A stretch of DNA of 64,000 nucleotides, taken from NCBI RefSeq assembly GCF_900591205.1, contig NZ_UUPU01000105.1:110725-174724 (forward strand), written 5' to 3'. The DNA is from Pseudomonas viridiflava (GTDB lineage: Bacteria; Pseudomonadota; Gammaproteobacteria; Pseudomonadales; Pseudomonadaceae). The notes under the pieces are model-generated. The model saw only the letters and a program-made list of their open reading frames with translations, did not search any database and had not been told where the DNA came from. The translations under genes were made by a program, and so were the position numbers. Shown one piece after another: positions 8,296 to 17,120 of the stretch (the first letter of the stretch is position 1; every line of letters starts with the position of its first letter).

Positions 8296-9924
8296 ATGTT
8301 CAAACACGCAGTCCTTCCGTTATTAGTGAGCGCTGGCCTTATGGCCGCAGCCCCGTTCGCCCAAGCGGCGACTAACTTGGTGTTCTGCTCCGAAGGGAGC
8401 CCGGCTGGTTTTGACCCAGGCCAGTACACCACCGGAACAGACTTCGATGCCTCGGCCGAAACCATGTTCAACCGTCTGACCCAGTTCGAACGCGGCGGCA
8501 CCGCTGTGATTCCTGGGCTGGCCACCAACTGGGACGTGTCCCCGGATGGCCTGACGTACACCTTCCACCTGCGCGACGGCGTCAAGTTCCACACCACCGC
8601 CTACTTCAAGCCGACCCGTACCTTCAATGCCGATGACGTGCTGTTCACGTTCAACCGCATGATCAACAAGGACGATCCGTTCCGCAAAGCCTACCCCACC
8701 GAGTTCCCGTACTTCACGGACATGGGGATGGACACCAACATCAAGAACATCGAGAAAGTCGATGACCATACCGTCAAGTTCACCCTTGGCACTGTGGACG
8801 CGGCCTTCATCCAGAACCTGGCGATGAGCTTCGCGTCGATCCAGTCGGCCGAATACGCCGCCCAACTGTTGAAGGAAGGCAAAGCCGCCGACATCAACCA
8901 GAAGCCGATCGGTACTGGCCCGTTCGTGTTCAAGAGCTACCAGAAAGACTCGAACATTCGCTACACCGGCAACAAGGACTACTGGAAACCTGAAGACGTG
9001 AAGATCGACAACCTGATCTTCGCCATCACCACCGACCCGTCGGTGCGTATCCAGAAGCTGAAGAAAAACGAATGCCAGGTCACCCTGTTCCCACGTCCGG
9101 CCGACCTCAAGGCGCTGGGCGAAGACAAGGACCTGAAACTGCCGAACCAGGCCGGTTTCAACCTGGGCTATATCGCCTACAACGTCATGGACAAGGTCAA
9201 GGGCAGCGACCAGCCTAACCCGCTGGCCGACCTGCGAGTACGCCAGGCACTGGACATGTCGGTGAACAAGCAGCAGATCATCGACTCCGTGTACCAAGGT
9301 GCCGGTCAACTGGCCGTCAACGCCATGCCGCCGACCCAATGGTCCTATGACACCACCATCAAGGATGCCAAGTTCGACCCTGAGAAAGCCAAGGCGCTGC
9401 TCAAGGAAGCGGGCGTCAAGGAAGGCACCGAGATCGTTCTGTGGGCCATGCCGGTTCAGCGTCCGTACAACCCGAACGCCAAGCTGATGGCAGAAATGCT
9501 GCAGAACGACTGGTCCAAGATCGGCCTCAAGGTCAAGATCACCAGCTACGAGTGGGGCGAGTACATCAAGCGCTCCAAAGGTGGCGAGAACCAGGCCATG
9601 ATCATTGGCTGGAGTGGCGACAATGGTGACCCGGACAACTGGCTGAACGTGCTGTTCGGCTGCGACTCGCTGGCCGGTAACAACTTCTCCAAATGGTGCG
9701 ACAAGAAATTCGACGGCATCGTGAAAGAAGCCAAGGCCACATCGGATGTCGCCAAACGCACCGAGCTGTACAAGCAGGCGCAACATATCCTCAAAGATGC
9801 AGTCCCGATGACACCTATCGCGCACTCGACGGTGTATCAACCCATGCGCAACACCGTGCAGGACTTCAAGATCAGCCCGTTTGGCTTGAACTCCTTCTAT
9901 GGCGTGAGCGTAAGCGGCAAGTAA
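8296..9924 (+). CDS. dppA2: Peptide ABC transporter substrate-binding protein (DppA-like, second)
   Basis: This 542-residue periplasmic SBP family 5 protein is closely related to its neighbours. The signal peptide of about 25 residues ends F-A-Q-A. It shares the F-C-S-E-G-S-P-A-G-F-D-P opening, K-N-E-C-Q, and the C-terminal Cys pair (G-C-D-S and W-C-D-K). Relative to dppA1 and dppA3 it has a short insertion (KVKGSDQPNPLAD) before the conserved L-R-V-R-Q-A-L-D segment. The ATG at 8296 has TGAGG just upstream; the ATG at 8272 is less likely because it would add eight polar residues before the signal. The A-rich region before the start (ACAACAAAT) resembles Hfq/Crc target motifs. Confidence 0.92.
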   Translation: MFKHAVLPLLVSAGLMAAAPFAQAATNLVFCSEGSPAGFDPGQYTTGTDFDASAETMFNRLTQFERGGTAVIPGLATNWDVSPDGLTYTFHLRDGVKFHTTAYFKPTRTFNADDVLFTFNRMINKDDPFRKAYPTEFPYFTDMGMDTNIKNIEKVDDHTVKFTLGTVDAAFIQNLAMSFASIQSAEYAAQLLKEGKAADINQKPIGTGPFVFKSYQKDSNIRYTGNKDYWKPEDVKIDNLIFAITTDPSVRIQKLKKNECQVTLFPRPADLKALGEDKDLKLPNQAGFNLGYIAYNVMDKVKGSDQPNPLADLRVRQALDMSVNKQQIIDSVYQGAGQLAVNAMPPTQWSYDTTIKDAKFDPEKAKALLKEAGVKEGTEIVLWAMPVQRPYNPNAKLMAEMLQNDWSKIGLKVKITSYEWGEYIKRSKGGENQAMIIGWSGDNGDPDNWLNVLFGCDSLAGNNFSKWCDKKFDGIVKEAKATSDVAKRTELYKQAQHILKDAVPMTPIAHSTVYQPMRNTVQDFKISPFGLNSFYGVSVSGK

Positions 9925-9930
9925 GGATCA

Positions 9931-9962
9931 ATAACGGCGACGTTTCATAACGTCGCCGTTAT
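9931..9962 (+). terminator. Strong hairpin after dppA2
   Basis: Perfect 13-bp arms (ATAACGGCGACGT and its complement) enclose a 6-base loop, beginning 6 bases after the stop. The T tract is weak, so it may protect mRNA from exonucleases or terminate only partly. Confidence 0.7.
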
Positions 9963-10038
9963 TGCATTCTGCCCTGACCCCAGGAAACAGAGCACATTCG
10001 CTGACGCTGTGTCCTACAGCAACGGACCGCGATAAACA

Positions 10039-10119
10039 GCTCTGTTGCCTACAACGTCAGTCCGTTTTGGCGCATTTACTGTGAAGTCCGCGACCCATAA
10101 CGTCGTAGGACAGCAGAGC
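10039..10119. repeat. Imperfect inverted repeat in the dppA2-dppA3 gap
   Basis: The arms at 10039-10058 (GCTCTGTTGCCTACAACGTC) and 10099-10119 are reverse complements apart from a few transitions and one extra base. A related segment, GCTGTGTCCTAC, occurs at 10006-10017. It resembles a decayed intergenic repeat. Confidence 0.5.
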
Positions 10120-10230
10120 CACCAATCCGGGAAATAGCACTTGCTGTGCGTGGGATCAGTGATGTCCCCCAGTCCGAAAGTCTGGGTGATTGCTCGCTGA
10201 TGACAATTACAAACAAGGATCGGGATCGTC

Positions 10231-11835
10231 ATGCGCCATACCACCGTTCTATCCGCAATTTTTGGCACCAGCCTGCTGGCTGTGGCCACGATGGGCCAAG
10301 CCGCCGACAAGAAGAGCCTGGTATTTTGCTCCGAAGGCAGCCCGGCAGGGTTCGACACCGCGCAATACACCACCGCCACCGACAACGATGCGGCCGAGCC
10401 GCTGTACAACCGTCTGGTCGAGTTTGAAAAGGGCGCGACCAACGTGGTTCCTGCTTTGGCAACCAAGTGGGATATTTCCGAAGACGGCCTGACCTACACC
10501 TTCCAGCTGCGTGAAGGGGTGAAATTCCACAGCAACAAGGAATTCAAGCCGACGCGCGATTTCAACGCCGACGACGTGCTGTTCACCTTCAACCGCATGC
10601 TTGACCCCGACCACCCGTTTCGCAAGGCTTACCCCACCGAGTTTCCATACTTCAACGGGATGAGCCTGAACAAGAACATCGCCAAGGTCGAGAAAACCGG
10701 CCCGCACACCGTGGTGATGACGCTGAACTCGGTTGACGCCGCGTTCGTGCAAAACATCGCCATGAGCTTCGCTGCGATCCTGTCGGCCGAATACGCCGAG
10801 CAGTTGCTCAAGGAAGGCAAGCCCAGTGACATCAACCAGAAGCCGATCGGCACTGGCCCGTTTGTGTTCCAGCGCTATCAGAAAGACTCGCAGATCCGCT
10901 ATGTGGCCAATAAACAGTATTGGGACCCGAGCAAGGTCCAGCTGGACCAACTGATTTTCGCCATCAACACCGACGCCTCGGTGCGCGTGCAAAAGCTCAA
11001 AGCCGGCGAATGCCAGGTAACCCTGCACCCGCGCCCGGCTGACGTCGATGCCCTCAAGGCCGACCCCAACCTGCAACTGCTGACCAAGCCCGGGTTCAAC
11101 CTCGGCTATATCGCCTACAACGTGCGCCACAAGCCGTTTGATCAGCTCGAAGTGCGCCAGGCGCTGGACATGGCGGTGAACAAGCAGAGCATCCTGAATG
11201 CCGTGTACCAGGGCGCAGGCCAATTGGCGGTCAACGCCATGCCGCCGACGCAATGGTCCTACGACGACAGCATCAAGGACGCCACCTACAACCCGGAAAA
11301 AGCCAAGGAACTGCTCAAGGCCGCCGGCGTGAAGGAAGGCACCGAAATCACCCTGTGGGCGATGCCGGTGCAACGGCCGTACAACCCCAACGCCAAGCTG
11401 ATGGCCGAGATGCTGCAAAGCGACTGGGCCAAGATCGGCCTCAAGGTCAAGATCGTCAGCTACGAGTGGGGCGAATACATCAAGCGCACCAAGAACGGTG
11501 AGCACGATATCAGCCTGATCGGCTGGACCGGCGACAACGGTGATCCGGACAACTGGCTGGGCACCCTCTACAGCTGCGACGCCATCGGCGGGAACAACTA
11601 CTCCATGTGGTGTGACCCGGCGTACGACAAGCTGATCAAGCAAGCCAAGGTCGTGACCGACCGCGAACAACGGACTGTTCTGTACAAACAGGCGCAGCAA
11701 CTGCTCAAGCAGCAGGTGCCGATCACGCCAGTCGCCCACTCGACGGTCAACCAGCCGTTAAGCGCCAAAGTCGAAGGCTTCAAAGTGAGCCCCTTCGGCC
11801 GCAACGTGTTCTCGGGCGTCAGCGTTACCCCATAA
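10231..11835 (+). CDS. dppA3: Peptide ABC transporter substrate-binding protein (DppA-like, third)
   Basis: This 534-residue periplasmic SBP family 5 protein has a signal peptide of about 25 residues ending G-Q-A-A. The F-C-S-E-G-S-P-A-G-F-D opening, the G-E-C-Q motif and the C-terminal Cys pair are all present. Long stretches are nearly identical to dppA2 (for example AGQLAVNAMPPTQWSYD), pointing to duplication and a possible partner for recombination. The ATG at 10231 is preceded by AAGGATCGGGA and an ACAAACAAGG run. It probably binds an overlapping set of peptides for DppBCDF. Confidence 0.92.
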   Translation: MRHTTVLSAIFGTSLLAVATMGQAADKKSLVFCSEGSPAGFDTAQYTTATDNDAAEPLYNRLVEFEKGATNVVPALATKWDISEDGLTYTFQLREGVKFHSNKEFKPTRDFNADDVLFTFNRMLDPDHPFRKAYPTEFPYFNGMSLNKNIAKVEKTGPHTVVMTLNSVDAAFVQNIAMSFAAILSAEYAEQLLKEGKPSDINQKPIGTGPFVFQRYQKDSQIRYVANKQYWDPSKVQLDQLIFAINTDASVRVQKLKAGECQVTLHPRPADVDALKADPNLQLLTKPGFNLGYIAYNVRHKPFDQLEVRQALDMAVNKQSILNAVYQGAGQLAVNAMPPTQWSYDDSIKDATYNPEKAKELLKAAGVKEGTEITLWAMPVQRPYNPNAKLMAEMLQSDWAKIGLKVKIVSYEWGEYIKRTKNGEHDISLIGWTGDNGDPDNWLGTLYSCDAIGGNNYSMWCDPAYDKLIKQAKVVTDREQRTVLYKQAQQLLKQQVPITPVAHSTVNQPLSAKVEGFKVSPFGRNVFSGVSVTP

Positions 11836-11852
11836 GAAAATAACCGGATTGC

Positions 11853-11874
11853 GCAGGGCGGCCCGCCGCTCTGC
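11853..11874 (+). terminator. Hairpin after dppA3
   Basis: GCAGGGCGG pairs with CCGCTCTGC (one non-Watson-Crick position) around a 4-base CCCG loop, 17 bases after the stop. No T run follows immediately, so it may be an mRNA-stabilising structure rather than a terminator. Confidence 0.5.
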
Positions 11875-11911
11875 TGCAAACGTGCAGCCTTTTATCGGGA
11901 TTTTTCCTACG

Positions 11912-11923
11912 GCAAACGTTTGC
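11912..11923. promoter_or_regulatory. Perfect palindrome GCAAACGTTTGC upstream of opdP, LacI-family-type operator
   Basis: The 12-bp perfect palindrome has a central CG and resembles operators of LacI/PurR-family repressors. It lies 83 bases before the opdP start, a position suited to a promoter operator. The regulator is not identified. Confidence 0.45.
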
Positions 11924-12006
11924 AATGGCTTGAACGAGTTACACACCCAATAGCCGGTTCACCAAAAAAGACCGGCATTAAAAAGAGAACCAAAGGAGCT
12001 TCACCC

Positions 12007-13422
12007 ATGAAACTGAGCAGCAAAGCGCTTCTGGCCCTGGCCATCAGCAGCATCACGGCCACCGCCTACGCTGAACCCGCCAGCCAGGAATTCGTGCCTA
12101 CCACACTGGCCGGCTCCAGCGCCCAAAGCGAGGCCAAAGGTTTTATCGACGGTCAAAGCCTGGGCGGTACTACCCGTAACTGGTACTCCAACGAAATGAA
12201 ATTTCGTGGCCAGAAGTTCGGCTACTACAAAAATGAAGCCGATAAAGCCAACGACGTAACTACCCGCGTCTCTCGCCGCTACAACTGGGCCCAGGGCACC
12301 ATCCTCAACTACACCTCGGGCTTCACCCAAGGCACCGTTGGCGTCAGCACCGAAGTTGCGGCGTACAACTACATCGCGCTCGACCGCGACCAGAAAGACA
12401 TCGCCGGCGGCTCCAACCGTACCCTGGCTCACTCCTTCGGTGACGCCGTAGGCCAGTGGAGCAAACTGGGCCTGGCCAACGTCAAGTTCCGTGTGTCCAA
12501 CACCACCTTGACCGCCGGTCGCCAGAACTTCAGCACCGGTATCATCGACACCATCGGTAACCGTGCGCTGCCTTCGAGCTTCGAGGGTGTGAGTTTCAAC
12601 AGCGAAGAGCTGAGCAACCTGTCGTTCCAGGGCGGTATCTTCGACCGCGTTTCGCCACGTACCGAACAGAGCCTGTCGAAATTCCGCTCCGAATACGGCA
12701 ATGGCCAGGAAACCGACAAAGTCAAAACCCTGGGCTTCAACTACCAGCCGTTCAAGAGCCTGAAAACCAGCGTGTTCGCCGCTAACGTCGAAGACTTCTG
12801 GAACCAGTACTACTTCGGCGCCACCCATGAACTGGGTGATGCACAGACCCTGGCACTGACCACCGGCCTGAACTACTACAAAACCACCGATACCGGCAGC
12901 AAGAAGATGGGCAAGATCGACAACGACACTTACTCGTTGTCCCTGGGCCTGACCCACCAGGCTCACAGCCTGACCTTCTCGTACCAGGAAGTTAACGGTG
13001 ACGAGTACTTCGACTACCTGCACGAAACCAACGGCATTTACCTGGCCAACTCCCTGACATCCGACTTCAACAGCCCGAACGAGAAGTCCTTCCAGATCGC
13101 CTACGGCATCAACATGGCCGAGTACGGCGTACCGGGCCTGAAGTTCAACGTCTACTCGGCTCGTGGTTGGGGCATCGACGGTACTCACTACAATGGCACC
13201 GCCTACGGCACCGCGGGCGAGAGCCGCAGCGACCTGCGTCTGATGGACGGCGAGAAACACCAGGAATACGGTGTTGGCACCTCCTACGCGATCCAGAGCG
13301 GCCCACTCAAGGCCACCACCATCCGTGGCACCTACGTCACTCACCGCGCCAGCGCTCAACAAGCTGACGGCAACATCAAAGAGTTCCGTCTGGTCACCAC
13401 CATCCCGTTCAACATTCTTTAA
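12007..13422 (+). CDS. opdP: OprD-family outer-membrane porin, OpdP-like
   Basis: This 471-residue outer-membrane protein has a Sec signal of about 20-22 residues (ending A-Y-A-E) and OprD-family sequence throughout, including the T-R-N-W-Y-S-N-E-M segment, repeated beta-strand pattern and hydrophobic C-terminus. OpdP in P. aeruginosa passes small peptides and basic amino acids; its place among dppA genes supports a peptide-entry role here. I chose ATG 12007, with AAAGGAG 8 bases upstream, over an in-frame ATG at 11920 that would begin inside the palindromic control region. A-rich sequence in the leader could be a Crc/Hfq target. Confidence 0.92.
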   Translation: MKLSSKALLALAISSITATAYAEPASQEFVPTTLAGSSAQSEAKGFIDGQSLGGTTRNWYSNEMKFRGQKFGYYKNEADKANDVTTRVSRRYNWAQGTILNYTSGFTQGTVGVSTEVAAYNYIALDRDQKDIAGGSNRTLAHSFGDAVGQWSKLGLANVKFRVSNTTLTAGRQNFSTGIIDTIGNRALPSSFEGVSFNSEELSNLSFQGGIFDRVSPRTEQSLSKFRSEYGNGQETDKVKTLGFNYQPFKSLKTSVFAANVEDFWNQYYFGATHELGDAQTLALTTGLNYYKTTDTGSKKMGKIDNDTYSLSLGLTHQAHSLTFSYQEVNGDEYFDYLHETNGIYLANSLTSDFNSPNEKSFQIAYGINMAEYGVPGLKFNVYSARGWGIDGTHYNGTAYGTAGESRSDLRLMDGEKHQEYGVGTSYAIQSGPLKATTIRGTYVTHRASAQQADGNIKEFRLVTTIPFNIL

Positions 13423-13436
13423 TTAGCACCAGGTAA

Positions 13437-13463
13437 ACGGCGGGCTCAGGACGAGCCTGCCGT
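13437..13463 (+). terminator. Hairpin between opdP and dppA4
   Basis: The stem has 11-bp arms (ACGGCGGGCTC against GAGCCTGCCGT, one mismatch) and a 5-base loop, 14 bases after the opdP stop and without a T tract. A 3'-end-stabilising or partial-termination role is likely. Confidence 0.6.
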
Positions 13464-13502
13464 CTACGCTTGTCTGGTCCCATAGATTGCAGAGGGCTCT
13501 GA

Positions 13503-15101
13503 ATGAAAATGCTCCCGCTACAAGCCGCCATTGCTGCCGCGCTGTTGAGCGTGGCCGTCGGCATTTCGGCCAAACCGCTGGTGGTCTGCACCGAAGCCAG
13601 CCCGGAAGGCTTCGATCCGGTCCTGTACACCACGGCCGTCACCGCTGACGCCGCGGCGGAAACCATGTTCAACCGCCTGGTGGACTTCAAGCCCGGCACC
13701 ACTGAAGTGATCCCCGCGCTGGCCAAAGACCTGCCCGAGATCAGCGCCGATGGCCTGACCTACACGTTCCACCTGCGTGACGACATCAAGTTCCACACCA
13801 CCGACTACTTCAAACCCACGCGCAACCTGAACGCCGACGACGTGCTTTGGAGCTTCCAGCGCCAGCTGGACCCGAATCACCCGTGGCACAACAAGTCCCT
13901 CGTGGGCTACCCGTACTTTGAAAGCATGGGCTTCAAGGAACTGCTCAAGAGCGTGACCAAGACCGACGATCACACCGTGGTCTTTACCCTGACCCGTCCT
14001 GAAGCACCGTTCCTGGCCGACCTGGGCATGGCATTCTCTTCAATCCACTCGAAGGAATACGCCGACCAGTTGCTCAAATCCGGCAAGACCGAAGACCTCA
14101 ACGCCAAGCCCATCGGCACTGGCCCGTTTATCTTCATCCGATATCAGAAAGACGCTCAGGCGCGGTTCAAGGCCAACCCCGACTACTTCCGCGGCAAACC
14201 GGCAGTCGACCCGCTGATCCTGGCAATCAGCACCGATAACAACGTGCGCCTGCAGAAGCTCAAGGCCAACGAATGTCAGATCGCGCTGTTCCCCAAGCCG
14301 GATGACATTCCAAGCATCAAGAAAGACCCGAACCTTAAAGTCGATGAACTGGCGGCGATGACCACCAGTTACACCGCGTTGAATACCACCCACAAATACA
14401 TGAGCGATGCGCGGGTACGCCACGCGATCAACATCGCGTTCGACAAGGCCGGTTATACCGAAGCCCTGTTCGGCAAAGGCAACGCGGTAGTGGGCACCGG
14501 CCCTTATCCGCCGACCTTGCTGGGTTTCAGCGACAAACTGAAAAACCCGCCGCGTGATCTGGACAAGGCCCGTGCCCTGCTCAAAGAGGCCGGTGTACCG
14601 GAAGGCACCGAATTCACCCTGTTCACCCGTAATGGCGGCGGCCCGACCAACCCCAACCCGATGCTCGGCGCCCAGCGCATGCAGGCGGATCTGGCGCAGA
14701 TTGGCCTGAAGATCAATATCAAAGTCATGGAATGGGGCGAGATGCTCAAGCGCGCCAAAAACGGCGAGCACGACATGGTTTCGGCTGGCTGGGTAGGCGA
14801 TAACGGCGACCCCGACAACTTCCTCACGCCGAACCTGAGTTGCGATGCAGCCAAAAACGGCGAAAACTACGCGCGCTGGTGTAACAAAGAGTTTCAAGAC
14901 TTGATCGACAAGGCGCGCGCCATCGCTGAACCCGGCCAACGCGCTGCACTCTATGAACAAGCACAGGACGTTTTCGACAAGGACCAACCATGGCTTCCCA
15001 TGGCTTACCCGAAACTGTTCACCGCCATGCGCAAGAACGTAGAAGGCTTCACCCAAAGCCCTCTGGGGACAAATAACTTCGCCACCACTCAGGTGAAGTA
15101 A
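13503..15101 (+). CDS. dppA4: Dipeptide ABC transporter substrate-binding protein (DppA, fourth, next to dppB)
   Basis: This 532-residue periplasmic SBP family 5 protein has a signal of about 23 residues (ending G-I-S-A). It is the most divergent of the four here, with V-C-T-E-A-S-P-E-G-F-D-P in place of F-C-S-E-G-S-P, but keeps the N-E-C-Q motif and the C-terminal Cys pair (S-C-D-A and W-C-N-K). Its position directly before dppB suggests that it is the original DppA of the transporter. A GAGGG ribosome site precedes the ATG at 13503. A perfect hairpin separates it from dppB. Confidence 0.93.
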   Translation: MKMLPLQAAIAAALLSVAVGISAKPLVVCTEASPEGFDPVLYTTAVTADAAAETMFNRLVDFKPGTTEVIPALAKDLPEISADGLTYTFHLRDDIKFHTTDYFKPTRNLNADDVLWSFQRQLDPNHPWHNKSLVGYPYFESMGFKELLKSVTKTDDHTVVFTLTRPEAPFLADLGMAFSSIHSKEYADQLLKSGKTEDLNAKPIGTGPFIFIRYQKDAQARFKANPDYFRGKPAVDPLILAISTDNNVRLQKLKANECQIALFPKPDDIPSIKKDPNLKVDELAAMTTSYTALNTTHKYMSDARVRHAINIAFDKAGYTEALFGKGNAVVGTGPYPPTLLGFSDKLKNPPRDLDKARALLKEAGVPEGTEFTLFTRNGGGPTNPNPMLGAQRMQADLAQIGLKINIKVMEWGEMLKRAKNGEHDMVSAGWVGDNGDPDNFLTPNLSCDAAKNGENYARWCNKEFQDLIDKARAIAEPGQRAALYEQAQDVFDKDQPWLPMAYPKLFTAMRKNVEGFTQSPLGTNNFATTQVK

Positions 15102-15114
15102 ATAAGAGAAACGC

Positions 15115-15142
15115 TCGGCGCCGTCGACATTGACGGCGCCGA
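15115..15142 (+). terminator. Perfect hairpin between dppA4 and dppB
   Basis: Perfect 11-bp G+C-rich arms (TCGGCGCCGTC and its complement) enclose a 6-base loop, 14 bases after the dppA4 stop. No T tract follows. Such hairpins after binding-protein genes commonly raise binding-protein mRNA over permease mRNA. Confidence 0.7.
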
Positions 15143-15177
15143 ACCTGCCTAACCGGCTGATTGAGGTACACAACAAG

Positions 15178-16188
15178 ATGTTTAGTTTTATTGCCCGCCG
15201 ACTGGGGTTATTGATCCCCACGTTTTTCGGCATCACTTTGTTGACGTTTGCGTTAATTCGCATGATCCCTGGCGACCCTGTCGAAGTCATGATGGGCGAA
15301 CGCCGCGTCGACCCCGAGATGCACGCACAGGCAATGGAACGCCTTGGCCTTAACAAGCCGTTGTATGCGCAATACCTGGACTATGTCGGCAAGCTCGCCC
15401 AAGGCGACCTGGGTGAATCCCTGCGCACGCGCACCAGCGTGTGGACCGAGTTCACCGCCCTCTTCCCCGCGACCCTGGAACTGTCCATGGCCGCCCTGTT
15501 ATTCGCCGGTATCCTGGGCCTGTTGGCCGGGGTGATCGCGGCACTCAAACGAGGATCCCTGTTCGACCACGGGGTGATGGGCATCTCCCTGGCGGGATAT
15601 TCGATGCCGATCTTCTGGTGGGGCCTGATCCTGATCATGTTCTTCTCGGTGAGCCTGGGCTGGACCCCGGTTTCCGGACGGATCGACCTGCTCTACGACA
15701 TCGAGCCGCGCACCGGCTTCATGCTGATCGACACCCTGCTGGCCGACGAGCCGGACGCGTTCTGGGACGCCCTGCACCACCTGATCCTGCCGGCCATCGT
15801 ACTTGGCACCATCCCGCTGGCAGTGATTGCGCGGATGACCCGCTCCTCGATGCTCGAAGTATTGCGTGAAGACTATATCCGTACCGCCAAGGCCAAGGGC
15901 CTGTCGCCGGCACGTGTGGTGTTCGTGCACGGCCTGCGTAACGCGCTGATTCCGGTGCTCACCGTGGTCGGCCTGCAAGTCGGCACCCTGCTGGCCGGTG
16001 CGGTACTGACCGAAACCATCTTCTCGTGGCCCGGCATCGGCAAATGGCTGATCGAAGCCATTGGCGCACGGGACTACCCGGTGGTGCAAAACGGCATCCT
16101 GCTGATCGCCTGCCTGGTGATCCTGGTGAACTTCGTGGTGGATATCCTCTACGGCTTCGCCAACCCACGCATCCGTCACCAGCGCTGA
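15178..16188 (+). CDS. dppB: Dipeptide ABC transporter permease DppB
   Basis: This 336-residue inner-membrane permease of the DppB/OppB type has an N-terminal helix in MFSFIARRLGLLIPTFFGIT, the family G-D-P motif in M-I-P-G-D-P, and about six membrane segments. The EAA-type loop lies around R-T-A-K-A-K-G-L-S. It forms the channel with DppC and is driven by DppD and DppF. I prefer ATG 15178, with GAGGT about 12 bases upstream, to an in-frame ATG at 15130 that would lie inside the hairpin. ACAACAAG directly before the start resembles a Crc/Hfq target. Confidence 0.94.
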   Translation: MFSFIARRLGLLIPTFFGITLLTFALIRMIPGDPVEVMMGERRVDPEMHAQAMERLGLNKPLYAQYLDYVGKLAQGDLGESLRTRTSVWTEFTALFPATLELSMAALLFAGILGLLAGVIAALKRGSLFDHGVMGISLAGYSMPIFWWGLILIMFFSVSLGWTPVSGRIDLLYDIEPRTGFMLIDTLLADEPDAFWDALHHLILPAIVLGTIPLAVIARMTRSSMLEVLREDYIRTAKAKGLSPARVVFVHGLRNALIPVLTVVGLQVGTLLAGAVLTETIFSWPGIGKWLIEAIGARDYPVVQNGILLIACLVILVNFVVDILYGFANPRIRHQR

Positions 16189-16192
16189 GATC

Positions 16193-17110
16193 ATGACCAT
16201 GACCACACCTACTCCAGTGTCAGCAGTCGATCAAAGCCTGCTGTACCCGTCCCCGTACAAAGAATTCTGGCAAGCCTTCTCCAAAAACAAAGGCGCGGTT
16301 GCCGGCCTGTTGTTCATGCTGCTGGTGGTGTTCTGCGCGATCTTTGCCCCTTGGGTGGCGCCGCATAACCCCAGCGAGCAATACCGCGACTTCCTGCTGA
16401 CCCCGCCGTCGTGGCTGGAAGGCGGGCAGATCCAGTTCCTGCTCGGCACCGATGAACTGGGCCGCGACCTGCTCTCGCGCCTGATCCAGGGCTCGCGCCT
16501 GTCGTTGCTGATCGGTTTGTCGTCGGTGGTGATGTCGCTGATCCCGGGCATCCTGCTGGGCCTGTTCGCCGGGTTCTTCCCGCGTTTGCTCGGCCCGACC
16601 ATCATGCGTCTGATGGACATCATGCTGGCCCTGCCGTCGCTGCTGCTGGCCGTTGCCATCGTCGCGATCCTCGGCCCTGGCCTGATCAACACCGTGATCG
16701 CCATCGCTATCGTCTCGCTGCCGTCGTATGTCCGCTTGACCCGCGCAGCGGTGATGGGCGAACTGAACCGCGACTACGTGACCGCCGCCCGCCTCGCCGG
16801 CGCCGGCCTGCCACGCCTGATGTTCATCACCGTGCTGCCTAACTGCATGGCGCCGCTGATCGTGCAGGCCACTTTGAGTTTCTCTTCGGCGATCCTCGAT
16901 GCCGCGGCCCTGGGCTTCCTGGGGCTTGGCGTTCAACCGCCAACGCCTGAGTGGGGCACCATGCTGGCTTCGGCCCGTGACTACATCGAACGCGCCTGGT
17001 GGGTGGTGAGCCTGCCCGGTCTGACTATTTTGCTCAGCGTGCTGGCAATCAACTTGATGGGTGACGGCCTGCGCGATGCGCTGGACCCGAAACTCAAGAA
17101 CGCCGCCTGA
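16193..17110 (+). CDS. dppC: Dipeptide ABC transporter permease DppC
   Basis: This 305-residue inner-membrane permease of the DppC/OppC type has a cytoplasmic N-terminus, a first helix at about 32-55, the G-T-D-E-L-G-R-D-L-L-S-R motif typical of OppC proteins, and the EAA loop R-D-Y-V-T-A-A-R-L-A-G-A. It pairs with DppB. The gene starts 4 bases after the dppB stop; a second ATG at 16199 is an equally possible start, because the ribosome site is weak. Confidence 0.94.
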   Translation: MTMTTPTPVSAVDQSLLYPSPYKEFWQAFSKNKGAVAGLLFMLLVVFCAIFAPWVAPHNPSEQYRDFLLTPPSWLEGGQIQFLLGTDELGRDLLSRLIQGSRLSLLIGLSSVVMSLIPGILLGLFAGFFPRLLGPTIMRLMDIMLALPSLLLAVAIVAILGPGLINTVIAIAIVSLPSYVRLTRAAVMGELNRDYVTAARLAGAGLPRLMFITVLPNCMAPLIVQATLSFSSAILDAAALGFLGLGVQPPTPEWGTMLASARDYIERAWWVVSLPGLTILLSVLAINLMGDGLRDALDPKLKNAA

Positions 17111-17120
17111 GGAGATTCCC

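Larger units (their letters stand above)
9925..10230. other. 306-base non-coding gap between dppA2 and dppA3
   Basis: The gap contains a strong hairpin (9931-9962), an imperfect inverted repeat (10039-10119) and the dppA3 leader. No open frame looks coding. In P. aeruginosa the genes mdpA and psdR occupy this position; neither is present here. Confidence 0.75.

Noticed and set aside
8323..9840. 505-residue open frame on the minus strand, opposite dppA2, and similar frames opposite dppA3 and opdP
   Set aside because: They mirror genuine binding-protein and porin genes, carry no ribosome site or domain, and the repeats among the dppA paralogues explain their similarity.
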